From positions 5,299,105-5,363,104 of the forward strand of contig NC_049982.1 of assembly GCF_000003815.2 (NCBI RefSeq): 64,000 bases of DNA, given 5' to 3'. The DNA comes from Branchiostoma floridae (Eukaryota; Chordata; Leptocardii; Amphioxiformes; Branchiostomatidae). Under the pieces are notes generated by a model, which was given only the letters and a program-made list of their open reading frames with translations, searched no databases and was not told the origin of the DNA. Below are positions 34,432 to 45,444 of the stretch, piece by piece. A program made the translations under genes and the position numbers. Within the stretch, counting starts at the first letter, position 1; each line of letters opens with the position of its first letter.

Positions 34432-35447
34432 CAAGACAATATTTTTCTTTTTAAAAATCCATAACGAAAAAAATACCATATTGTATTTGCATTCATACCG
34501 TTGACATGGTATTTACAAGTTTACAAAAAACAATCTCACTTTACCTAAGACTAACAGTAATATTCAGAGACCGAGAAAACTCATGCAGTTTGTCCATGAC
34601 TTTCATTTAATTTGTTACTTTGACTGCATCAATACGTACTGCTAGGACTACCCAACTAGCCGAAGGATAGCCCTGGTGACTGAATATTATATAACATACA
34701 ATATAAGTGGTTATAATGCAGATAATAAAGTTCACTAAGTACGAGATACTACATGTATACACCTTGTTTGCACGAAGCAAGAGTCATTTTGATGCGTAGA
34801 CGTTACGGTTACTAACCTTTCACGAGAAAGATGTGGTACACACTTAAACATATCTTACTGGTTCTTGAAACAAGCGAACGACGTTTTTGGAATGAACATC
34901 GACCAACTTTGGACAATCATTTGTAGATCATTGATAGATCTGTTGTCATTTTGCACAGGTAATAATGGTTAGGTTCAATCATTACACTGAGCCGAAAGTG
35001 AATGCAGAATTAAAGTGAACTGTTATAGTGTCAATGGTATTTCAAACAAAAGAAAATTATCCTGGATACGTGCCTTATATTCAAAACTACTTTGAATGTT
35101 GAATATTGTAATTTGAATGTTGTAATGTTGAGAGCACGTCTACTACACCTTTCACATTTAAAGGATCATTGAGTACCCCACGTGTGTTGTTTCCGCTACC
35201 ACTTCTATAGTCAATATCATACATATATATACATATCAAAGTAATAGACAGTCGAACATAGGACGTACTAACGTTACATAGTCAATACAATGCAACTTCA
35301 GAAGAACAGCTTCGCATATGACGAAGCAGGGTCAGATGATTCTCGTATTAGAATGTAGTTTGTAGCTCCACGTTATATACTGTACCAGTAGATTAATAAA
35401 GGAATGGTAACATAAGCCATATGTTTACTCGGATCGGGCTATTCAAT
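34432..35447. other. convergent 3' spacer between BBOX copy 2 and the first NTase-TPR gene
   Basis: No exon was seen. AATAAA hexamers on the + strand at 34724 and 35395 could end the BBOX transcript. The first 300 bp are homologous to the sequence after the BBOX fragment at 44070 (GAGTGACAAGACAATA, TTGACATGGTAT, CTCACTTTAC). Confidence 0.45.
34724..34729 (+). promoter_or_regulatory. candidate polyadenylation signal, BBOX copy 2
   Basis: AATAAA about 290 bp after the BBOX stop; a second AATAAA lies at 35395, close to the facing gene. Confidence 0.35.
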
Positions 35448-38400
35448 TCAGTGACGCGGTGATGTCAGGGGTGCAGCGCTTTCACCATAGATACAGCGCC
35501 TCATCAGCAGGGACTGTGTTTGATAGTCGTTGGCTTTTTCTTGATCACCAAGTCGGCTCCACACGTTACTCAAATTGTTGAGCGAAATAGCCATGCTAAT
35601 ATGGGCAGTGTTTTCACCATAGATGCTACGTTGCATCTGTAACGACTGTTCGTAATAACTTGCAGCCTTTCTGTAATCCCCAAGGTCCCTCCAGACGGTA
35701 CCCAAGTTGTTAAGTGACGCGGCAATGTCGGGATGTGCGTTTGTCTTGCCATAGATACTCAGTCTCATCTTCAGTGACTGGTTGTAATAGGCGACGGCTT
35801 TTCTATGATCGCCAAGGTTTTTCCAGGCGATGCCCAGGTTGTTAAGGGAGTGGGCAATGTTCGAATCGGCAGCACCATCGCCATATAACTCGCGCCTCAT
35901 TTGTAATGACTCTTCATAATAGTTGATGGCTTTTTTGTTGTCACCAAGACCTAGCCAGGCGTTACCCAAGTTGTTACGGGCGGCAGCAATGTCAGGATGC
36001 GAAGTGTTCTCACCATAGACAGTCTGACTTATCTGCAAAGACTGCTCAAAACAGCTGACTGCCTTTTTTTGATCTCCAAGGTCCCTCCAGGTGTTACCCA
36101 AATTGTTAAGTATATGGGCAATGCTTGGCTGTGCAACGTTTTCACCATAGATTGTCCTGTTCATCTCCAGCGATTGCTCGTAGTAGCTAATGGCCTTTCT
36201 TGGATCACCAAGCATTCCCCATGCAGTTCCCAAGTTAGTCAGTAAGTCGGCGATGTCAGGGTGTGCCGTGTTCGTGCCGTAGATTTGCTTCCCCATTTGC
36301 AGTGACTGTTCAAAATGATTGACGGCCATTCTGTAGTCGCCCAGGTTTAGGCAGGTCGCACCCAAGTTGCTGAGTGACTGGGCAACGTCAGGATGCATGG
36401 TGTTCTCGCCACACAGACTCAACTTCATCTGTAATGCTAGTTTAAGGTAGCTCACGGCCTTTCGGTGATCCCCGAGTTTCCCCCAGGCGTTTCCCAAGTT
36501 GTTGAGTGAATGGGCAACCTGAGGATGCACGACACCATAGATACTGAGTAGCATCTGCAGTGAAGATTCATGATAAGTGATGGCTTTTCTGTAGTCACCA
36601 AGGCCATTCCATGCGGTACCCAAGCTGCTAAGTGACCGGGCAATGTCGGGATGCAAAGCACTCTCGCCATATAAGCTTCGCATCATCTGTAGAGCCTGTT
36701 TGTGAAAATTGACAGACTTTGGGTAATCGCCGAGGTTTCCCCAGGCGACGCCCAAGTTGTGAAGTAGGCCGGCAGTCTCGGGATGTGCAGTGCTCTCTCC
36801 AAGGATGCTCAGACTCATTTGCAGTGACTGCTCGTAATAGCCGACAGCCTTCTTGTAATCACCAAGCTCCCCGTAGGCGTTGCCTAGGTTCATAAGTGAT
36901 GAGGCAATATCAGGATGTGCCGAACTCTCGCCGTAGATACTCAGTCTCATCTGTAGTGCATGTTCATAGTAGAAGATGGCCTTTTTGTGATCACCGAGCT
37001 CCTCCTTGGCAGTACCTAAGTTGTTAAAGGAGGAGGCAATGTCAGGGTGTGCATTTTCACCGTAGACACTCACTCTCATTTGTAGTGATTTCACATAGTA
37101 CGTTATTGCCTTCTTGTAATCACCAAGGTCCCTCCAGGCGATGCCCAAGTTATTAAGCGACATGGCTATGTCGGGATGTGCAGTGGTGGCACCATAGATA
37201 CTCTGCCTCATCAACAGCGACCGTTGATGGTAGCTAATTGCCTTTCTGTGGTCACCAAGGTCCCTCCAGGCAACGCCTAAGTTGTTGAGTGAATTGGCAA
37301 CATCGAGATGTTCATTGTCCTCACCATAGACGTTTCTCTTCATCTGTAGTGACTGTTCGTGATAGCCGATGGCTTTTCTCGGATCTCCAAGGTCCCTCCA
37401 GACGGTACCCAAACTATTGAGCGACTTGGCAATGTCAGAATGCGAAGTGTCAACACCATGAATACTACGCTTCATCTGTAGCGACTGTTCATGATAGCTG
37501 ATAGCCTTTCTGTGATCGCCAAGGCCCGCCCAGGCATTACCCAAGTTATCCAGCGATTGAGCAATGTCTGGATGTGCAGTGTCTTCACCACTGATACTGA
37601 ATCTCATTTGTAATTCCTGTTCATAGTAGTTGACGGCCTTCCTGTGATCACCAAGATTCATCCACGCAGTGCCCAACTTTTTAAGTGAATGGGCAATGTA
37701 AGGTCGCATGGCGCTCTCATCTTGTTTAGCTAGGTCGTTTTGTAGTGCATGTTCTTGACACGTCTTTGATTTCTGATAATCACACAAATTTTCGAACACA
37801 TCTGCTTTGAGTCTTAAAGAATTTAGGAAGAGAACTGGTGGTTCTTCCGGCGGCTGGTTGTTGACAAGTTGTGAAATGAATAGCTTCAATGGTATTGACG
37901 TGTAGTAGTATCTCATTAGCTGTTTGGTATTTGAGACATAAAACACTTTCTTTAGTGTCTCCGCAATGTCGGCGTCCGTCGACATTGATGACAATGCCGA
38001 CATGTTGTCCGCTTGACCACGATTATGTATGTACGTCCGAAGTCTCAGCTCTGCTGAGATGCTGACCATTACCATCAGGTGATGGGCATTCGTGTCGTTG
38101 AGGACTGCGTTATTCTTAAGCCTCTGAATAGTCTCCCAGATTGTGGTCGGCTGTATGCCATGTAGTAGTGCCAAAGATTCCATTGCAAGGCTAGCAAAGC
38201 GGTACATTTCCTTCTTCACATTCAGCAAACTGGCAGTTGGGGCATTGATTTGAAACATTGGTGCATTCTCTGTCAGAGTATTTTTTGCTATCAATAATGG
38301 AATTATTCCATCGTGTTGTTGCAGTTGTTGAGTCCACAAAGCTGTATACTCCTCCATCAAGGCCTGTTCTCCTGTGATAAGGCACACGTTGCCCAATATG

Positions 38401-41400
38401 TTTGCAAGATGGTAGCCTTTCTTCAAGTGTAACGTAAGGTCGTCTTTTAGAAGTTCGGCCATTTGAGCCGGCGTACGGATGAGTAAACTCGTTCCCGTGC
38501 CTAGCGGAGTCTTACACGCCTTTGGCATGGCTCCATCGAACGCAAACCCGCGCGGGGTTAAACAGTCAAAGTACCAGTTATCCAGTGGGTCGTCTGAGCA
38601 GAAATCGTTAAGGGATTTAATAGCCATGGCTGGTAAGATGGTTTCTCCCAGATTGATCACTTTCAGATGCAGGAAGTGGGTGAGATCGCGGAAATACTCG
38701 ACATTACTTTCTGTTTCCTCCTCAATCAAAATAGCAAATTCCAGATCAGAGTATGGTGTTACCAGTCCTGTGGCTTGTGAACCCAGGCCTATCATTGCGT
38801 ACTTGCAGGTTCCGGGAGGGGGACCCATTACCTCCATGCACCTATCTACAAGACCAGCGATAAATGTTCTCCGCTTTTGAACAATGGTCTGAAACAATTC
38901 TTTGATCGCTTCCGTCCTGTCTTTCTCTACTTCTCTTGTCTTTGGGTCTTCCTCATCGAGGCAATACGGGTTTACCTGCTCTTCGATTCTTCTAATCTCT
39001 TTTTCAACGTAAGCTCGATTTCCCTTCAAGACTAACTTGTGTTTGTCTACGTCATCGATATCAATCGTTTCATCTGAACTCAGCACGTGCTTAACGAATG
39101 ATTGCGTTATTTCACGAATCGCCCGTTTGATGCCCTCCTTGCCTTCTTCCCCAGATCTGACCAGTGCCGCATTGCACAGTGCCGCAGCCTTGGTGAAATC
39201 TCCGCCGTCTTTTGACCGTATTCCTCTTTTCAGGTAGACTTCACTCAACTTGTATAAGGGCTCTGCTTCTTTCCAGCCATCACCTGCATTTGGATCTGAA
39301 GAATAATACCCTAAACATATCAGTCATTTTATCTTGGTCCTTAGCCACACATAAACGTTCAATACAGTCTACAAAATGTATTTTGTTGCATCTTGTTAAA
39401 AGGAATAAATCTTTCTAGCAGACATTACGTCTTTCGATACTTGTATCATGTTTTTTTAATCAAAACACCCAAAGTGCGAAGAACATTTCTTACACAGAAA
39501 TCTCATGTCCGTTGCAAACAAATTGGTTTGATAGCGTTACTGATATTGTTGCACAACTACCCCTATTTGTGACCCCTTTATCCCTTTACAAGTATGTTCC
39601 CAGACCCACCTTTGATATGAACGGACTTGAGCGCAGCCGCAAAGTTTTGCTCTGCTTTGTCCAGGTCTCCCGTTTGTAGAGCCCCGCAGCCTTTTTGTAG
39701 ATGTTCCTTGTAGATACTGTAAAAGAGAGAATCACATATAAAGCTGCTGGTAGAAAATGCAATCATCTATTTTCACAGAACGATGCATGTTATGTGCAAT
39801 ATACTATGCGTGCTGTACCTTTAACTGTTCACAATAAACGGTTTAGATGGAAACCATGGAAAAGGGTACATCGCGATGCCGTTCTGTGATCTATCATGAA
39901 ATTGTTGCAAGTAATTTAATCTCGACCGACTACAAGACCAATTCACACTTCTTCTGCTGTTCATGGTAAATACTGTCGTCTGCAGTGATCTTTTGATCAG
40001 GCATGATAGTTTCGAATGGAGGTAATATTCACAAACCTGTCGGTGTCTTCTTGGACTTCATCACTGATGCCGGTGATGGTGGTGACGCGTCTAGAGATGC
40101 CCTTTACAACATTCATCCTGCAATAAAGCAAAATATCTGTAAATGGTTGTCAGATGTAGCGATTCACATTACGTAAAAGCATACATGCCGATTTAGACAT
40201 ATGTTTACTGGGGTGAATGAATGAATGTACATACGAACCTGGCTTTGGTTTCCCGACTGCTGTCACGAGCAGCTTGGCGAGAAGTTTTTCTGCTCCCGGA
40301 CACTCTTTTTCCTTGTCTTTTCTGAAATGGCACATAAATATATGGTAAAATAAGACTACTATTTATCGAGCAGATTGTAAAATGATAAATGGACAAAACA
40401 TCATTGTCCAAAATATATTGTCTTCAATACATTACGTTCACTGATGCACTTACTCTGTTAATGAAAATGCAAATTCAAAATAAAACCTTAATTGGCCATT
40501 GTACAACAATGTCGCTGACCGACACTGATATGAAACTTTGATGGACCTTTAGCAGACCACGACAGGTAGTAAAGAAAGCAATAGGATTTTCATTGTCCTA
40601 CCCGAGCTTCTTCTTTTCTGACTCTCTCCGTATACTTCATGCGATGCTTCAGCGCTTCTCTGCCATCTGAATCGTCACAACGTTTTAATGCCCCTCGGTA
40701 CAGCCCAGCTGCTTTCGTGAATGCTGCCTCGTCCTTGCCAACCTCTCCCTTCTCTAGGTACAAATCGCCAAGGCTCTTCAGAGATTCTGTCTGTAGACGT
40801 TTATCGTTATGCACGACGGCTTTGACAAAGCAATTTGTGTAACCCTCAATTAATGGCACCGCGCCATGTGCTTTCATCTGGATGTTTTCTGTCAATGCCT
40901 GTAGAGTGGTCGCTACTTCCAACGTAATGTTAGCTGAAGTCTTCTTGACTTCAGGTTTCGTACCTTCTTTGTTGTATACTAGCTTTGTACATTTCTCTGC
41001 ATACTTGATGCGATGTTGTAAGACCTGTTTCTCTTCCTCATCTGTACAACATCGCATCGCCTCTCGGTACAATCCACAGGCCTTGTCAAAAGCCTCCACC
41101 TTGTGGACCATCGTTTTGGATTGTTGTAGGTACAAATCTCCCAGACTCTTTAATGCCTCACGCTCCAAGACTTCAATTTGACAACTTACAGCATGAATTA
41201 ACAGGCGTGCGTATCCCTTTTCTACATCATCCGAATTGCAACCGCTGTCAAAGATTAGGTCCAATTCGCGGAATTCTTCCGCCACTTTGGTCAGACTGGT
41301 CTTTTCTGTTTTCATGCCTGGTTGACCCGAAGACGCATCCTTAGCCTGTTTGCCAGAAATCTGTTCTTTGACCCTCTCTGCGTACCTTATGCGATGAAGG

Positions 41401-41744
41401 AGGGCCTCTTTCCCATCAGGGTCCTCACATCGACTAAGAGCCCCTCTGTAGAAAATGTCAGCATCTGCCAAGACCGCCGTATCTGTAGCAACTTTTCCCT
41501 TTTCTAGGTTCGCATCGCCTATGCCTTTCAAAATCTCAACTTCGAGTAGCGTATCGTTATTCCTTATGGCGGATACTAGCGATTCCTCATAGAACTCCAC
41601 CAAAAGGAAAAACTCCTTCTGAAAGCTTTCCTCAGCAGACAACAGCGTTTCTGACACGCGCAACATGCTTACTGTTATGCTAGTTGTGCTGTTGTTGTGT
41701 TCATGGCTCTCTTCCTGACCAGAGATGCGGTATGTGTGACTCAT
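35448..41744 (-). CDS. nucleotidyltransferase-like/TPR protein, paralogue A
   Basis: Five exons in transcript order: 41744-40602, 40321-40239, 40117-40037, 39716-39610 and 39295-35448. They total 1754 codons including TGA. The start is tentative: the first in-frame ATG after a stop. The N-terminus has three related blocks about 130 aa apart ([36 protein letters not shown]), each ending like HRIKYAEK. Near residues 635-745 a Pol-beta-type nucleotidyltransferase signature appears: [20 protein letters not shown], with GS at 643-644 and D655-x-E657, resembling DUF294-type domains. Seventeen TPR units of 42-44 residues follow to the end (AHPDIAxSLNNLGxAWxxLGD, kinesin-light-chain/nephrocystin-3 type). 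No transmembrane segment or signal peptide is visible. Function is unknown. The large last exon is preceded by four small or medium ones, a structure shared with paralogue B. Confidence 0.85.
38735..38790 (-). other. nucleotidyltransferase-like active-site motif, paralogue A
   Basis: Encodes [19 protein letters not shown]. The GS followed 10-12 residues later by D-x-D/E is the hallmark of Pol-beta-superfamily nucleotidyltransferases. Activity is not shown; the third acidic residue cannot be placed with confidence by eye. Confidence 0.65.
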
Positions 41745-43009
41745 ACTTTGAGCGTTTGTAAGCGTCGCACAATGATCCAAAGATTCTTCGACACTGTTGG
41801 ACGCGTTACAGCTGTTTTCCTGGAAACTAGAAGAATTCGAAGACTCATATCTCCGTCAGTGTGGAGCCCCGGGGTTGTGACCTTTTCCATGATCACTACC
41901 TAAGCTGAAAATGATTTGTTGGAAACAATTATTTGCGATTGAAACAATAAATTTACGATTTTTTGCCTTTGCAAAATATCTAGAGTCTGCGTACATTTCT
42001 TGACAAAATACAGCAGAAACAAATAATTGAGAAAATTTACAATTTCATATAAGAAGACAATGATCATACCCGTGACTGCCAAAATATAGATGCAATGCTA
42101 GATTAGGTCTAAGCCTTTTATGTAGACGCAGACTTACCCGTTCTCGTTCCCTGGTAAAAAGACACGCAAGATATTCTCCAAGCAGAGGTTAGGCTTCCGC
42201 GTGTGCCAATGGCGTATTTGTCGGGTTTTTGTTATGTCAGTTTTCATTTGCTCATAGTAGGCCAACATATACAACAAAGAAAATGTGTCAAATAAATAGC
42301 CCGACAACAACGTGAAAATAAGCCAGAACGACTAAACAAACAAGGCGTGGGCAAAAATATACGAAACCCTCGCCCTCCCTTAAAGTTTCTGCACTCGGTT
42401 TCAGTGCAGAAGGTCAGGCTTCCGCACTGGATTTCCACTGCTTAAATGTTCGTCAGCACTGGGCTTCCGGCCGGAGCCTAAGCTCTGTTTGGAGAGTACA
42501 TAAAGAAGGCTCGTTCTCTCGAACCTACCACTTTGTTATTTGGCAAATACCACCCGCGGATATGACTGTACTTCGCAGTGTCATAAACGCTTCTGCCCGC
42601 GGGAAATCCCCTCAGATGACGTGGCAGTTTCGAACCGGCGAAGGCAGTGCAACCCGAAAACAATCATGGATTCACTCTTATCAATCAATAAGCTATCGTG
42701 TAACATATTGTCAACAAGGTGATAGCGTCCTGGCGTATTGAATTACACAACTGAAATACTTCGCATGATCTATCCACAGGCCGTACGTATACAAAACCTA
42801 TTGAATCGTTGCTAGTGCTGCATGTACTAGTAATCTAGTATCAACGACATATAATAAGATCATAATAACAATATGGTCATCAGCCATACACACCTATTCA
42901 GTCTTGTGAGCTCTGCATTGTTCTCGAGACCTAAAAACAGCTCGCCTTTTCTCAACAATTCATTCAATGTTGTCAACCCACGGCCACCACTACCATCGGT
43001 AAAACCGGA
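41745..43009. other. upstream region of NTase-TPR paralogue A
   Basis: It should hold 5' UTR and promoter of paralogue A; no clear exon was found. The open frame continues about 140 bp upstream of the proposed ATG to an in-frame TGA, with a possible acceptor (TTTCCAG) inside. A CTCCAAGCAGAGG-ended element occupies 42174-42494. Confidence 0.35.
42174..42494. mobile_element. TE of the CTCCAAGCAGA-ended family
   Basis: The left end TTCTCCAAGCAGAGGTTAGG, then CTTCCG, is mirrored by the right end CGGAGCCTAAGCTCTGTTTG then GAG. Termini match the elements at 43741 and 52235. The interior is longer and unrelated. No clean target duplication is visible. Confidence 0.55.
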
Positions 43010-43625
43010 AGTGCCCAGGTGTGACCTCACCTGTGTGTTGTGTGGGGGGTCTGGGAACAGGGGTTCCCGTGGAATGGTCCATTAAGCTAAGGGGGTGCAT
43101 ATTTATTTTTCTGGTCTACAAAGTGTCTTCAGCAATGGGCATGGTTTGGTTGTGTGGTACTGGAAGTGTATTGAGTTAACATATGCAAAAAGCTTGTATA
43201 AAGTACATGTACCTTTGGTATGGTGGTGGTCAAAGAAGACGACTTTAACACATGCTTTAGTTTTATTTTTGCGACCCACATGCTTTTGAAACTGCTATAT
43301 ACCACTCTAAGCACATCACTTTAAATAGTTTTATTAAATGAATGACAGAGAATGTTTCCAATCTAATAAACATACACATTTAATATGATAATTGTAATTT
43401 CGACATGACAGACGGTCAATTTGGACTGCTACGTGTTGGTCCTAAATTAAGTTACAAGAGCGAAGTAGACATGGTGCAAAAGATCAAACAGCAAATTGCT
43501 TTTTTATTGCACATGATACATATGAAGCTGACAGATGATGATAATAATACATACATGTACCAGGTAAACAGTGCATTATCTATCATAATTGGATGTCGGA
43601 GTCTTGTTCAGTAGCAGTCGAGCAA
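43010..43625 (-). pseudogene. TMEM53 3' end remnant (segmental duplicate)
   Basis: This stretch is homologous to 52657-53445, the 3' flank and last codons of the TMEM53 gene. Shared words include TTCCCGTGGAATG, GGCATGGTTTG, GGTCAAAGA, ACTTTAACACA/ACTTAAACACA and TTATTGCACAT. At 43560-43625 the minus strand still encodes ARLLLNKTPTS against ARLPLNRTPTS in the intact gene, then a 1-bp deletion breaks the end. The rest of TMEM53 is missing. Confidence 0.75.
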
Positions 43626-43720
43626 AAAGGAGCACGATCTAATTTTCTTTAGCAAACACTACCCATTAGCAAATAATGATTTACTATACTACCTGTTATT
43701 CATTGATCCATGTTTTCCAG

Positions 43721-44069
43721 GCGACATGCTGGCGTTTGACTACTTTCCAAGCAGAGGTTAGGCTCCGACTGTTTTATCGGGATTTCTTTTTTGCACTCTT
43801 TTTTTTATGTCTCCCGGCCTAACGAGACATCAAGAAAACGGTACAGAATAGAAAGCCGATAAAAACGACTAAAAAACGTCAAAAACAGTCGGAGCCTAAC
43901 CTCTGATTGGAGAGGAGCGTTTGACAACCTCCATATCCTACACGACCGCACGGCCTTCAGCATGGCGGGGGGCGAGCTCGAGCGGCACCTACAGGTCGGG
44001 TACGTGGACTGGGACGAGACATACTCGCGCATGCGCGTGCTCCAGGCTGAGATGGGCATCCAGGAGTGA
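43721..44069 (+). pseudogene. BBOX last-exon fragment split by a MITE
   Basis: An acceptor TTTTCCAG is followed by GCGACATGCTGGCGTTTGAC, as at the start of BBOX exon 8. A 176-bp MITE then interrupts it, and after it the exon resumes through [29 protein letters not shown] and QE-stop. A 6-bp in-frame insertion adds two residues. No other BBOX exon accompanies it, so it is an orphan created by segmental duplication. Confidence 0.88.
43741..43916. mobile_element. MITE with 9-bp target duplication inside a BBOX exon
   Basis: GCGTTTGAC flanks the element at 43732-43740 and 43917-43925. Ends are TACTTTCCAAGCAGAGGTTA and the inverse TAACCTCTGATTGGAGAGGA, and GGCTCCGACTGTTTT is shared inward. A 9-bp duplication suggests a Mutator-like (MULE) origin. 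The 176 bp have no coding capacity. Confidence 0.85.
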
Positions 44070-45444
44070 CAAGACAATACTTTTCGTTTAAAAAAAAAAT
44101 CCGTTACTTTATTGAAAATATGAAAAAATTATTTACAATGCATTTTCAATCACATCGTTGACATGGTATGCAATTGTAAAACTGAATTGTCAACCTCACT
44201 TTACACAGATAGGATTAATTAACACTAATGTTCACGAACCGATAAAAACAGATTGTACATAATTTTGATTTGATTTATTAGCTTGACTGTAGTAAATAGT
44301 AGAATAGATTTATTCCTAAAGGTACCGACATCTTGCACACTGCACTGCGGCGCCCCTCAGTAAGACATCTTGAGCCGCATAGTTCAAGTTTTGAACTTTT
44401 ATTCAGCCTGTCGGCCAAGTAGTAGTTTGAGTGCATTAATGCATGCAGTCAGGGCGACCCAACAAGCTGAAGGCTATTGCCAAGGGCTAGCCCTGGCGCC
44501 CGAACAGTGTACAATGCCATGTGGTTATGAGGCATAGTCATATTAGGGCGTTTAAAAGCACATGGCGTACTAGGTAATATGTATCTTGTAAATTATATTT
44601 TGTAGAATACACAAAGCAACTGGTCATCTTGATGTGCTGGTTGCAAACCTATAATGATATTGTACAAACTCTATCGCTTTTTACTGATTCTTGGAGCAAA
44701 TGAGCACACATACCGGTACCCTTCTTCACATAGTCGCAAAATAGTATCGGTTAGTTTTAATGTACTTGATTAATGGATTAAGCCAACATCTGCAAAGTAT
44801 GAAAATGACAACTGATACTCAACTTACAAAGATCTTTTTCTACATATTGTTTGCAGATAAAACTCGTTAGAATACTACGAAATATCAAGTAATATGAATT
44901 GAAGAAAATAACAATAATTACATAGCTTAGCTACGATAATCCAAAGCGATTGATGGAATAAAGGTTAAAACAATTTGAACTCATGGTCTGAAGTTTATAG
45001 AGACGGTCACATAATCAGAATGAAGGCCGTCAACGGAATTACCTTTAATCAAAGGTAAGGAAATAGTGGGTGGGTTCTTAGAAGGTACGACTAAAGGTCT
45101 AGATTTCTATTAGACGATCTTTGGCTATTCGTATGCTGACATCTCATATAGGTAGGACCTTATATAATTTATATCTTTAGGTGTGTATTCAAGAGCTAGA
45201 ATGAGTTATCCAATATTAGGAGAACATTTATACAGAGTTTTTATACTTAATGGTCACCACGTAACAAGACCCGGCAGAGGGAGAGTATGACAGAGGTATG
45301 GAATGTTAGTTTACAGCACTAGTAGGGCTTTACAGGTGGCAGGTCGCCAATTGTCAAAGAATGCCCTTTTGCTCCAAGATTACAAAATATCTATTGGTGT
45401 CAACAAACACCTCCTTAGAGGGCCGTGACAACGTTAGGAGGCAT
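44070..45444. other. 3' spacer before NTase-TPR paralogue B
   Basis: No exon seen. It is the counterpart of 34432-35447, with an extra stretch near 44300-44430. Minus-strand AATAAA hexamers at about 44106 and 44398-44403 could serve paralogue B. Confidence 0.4.
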
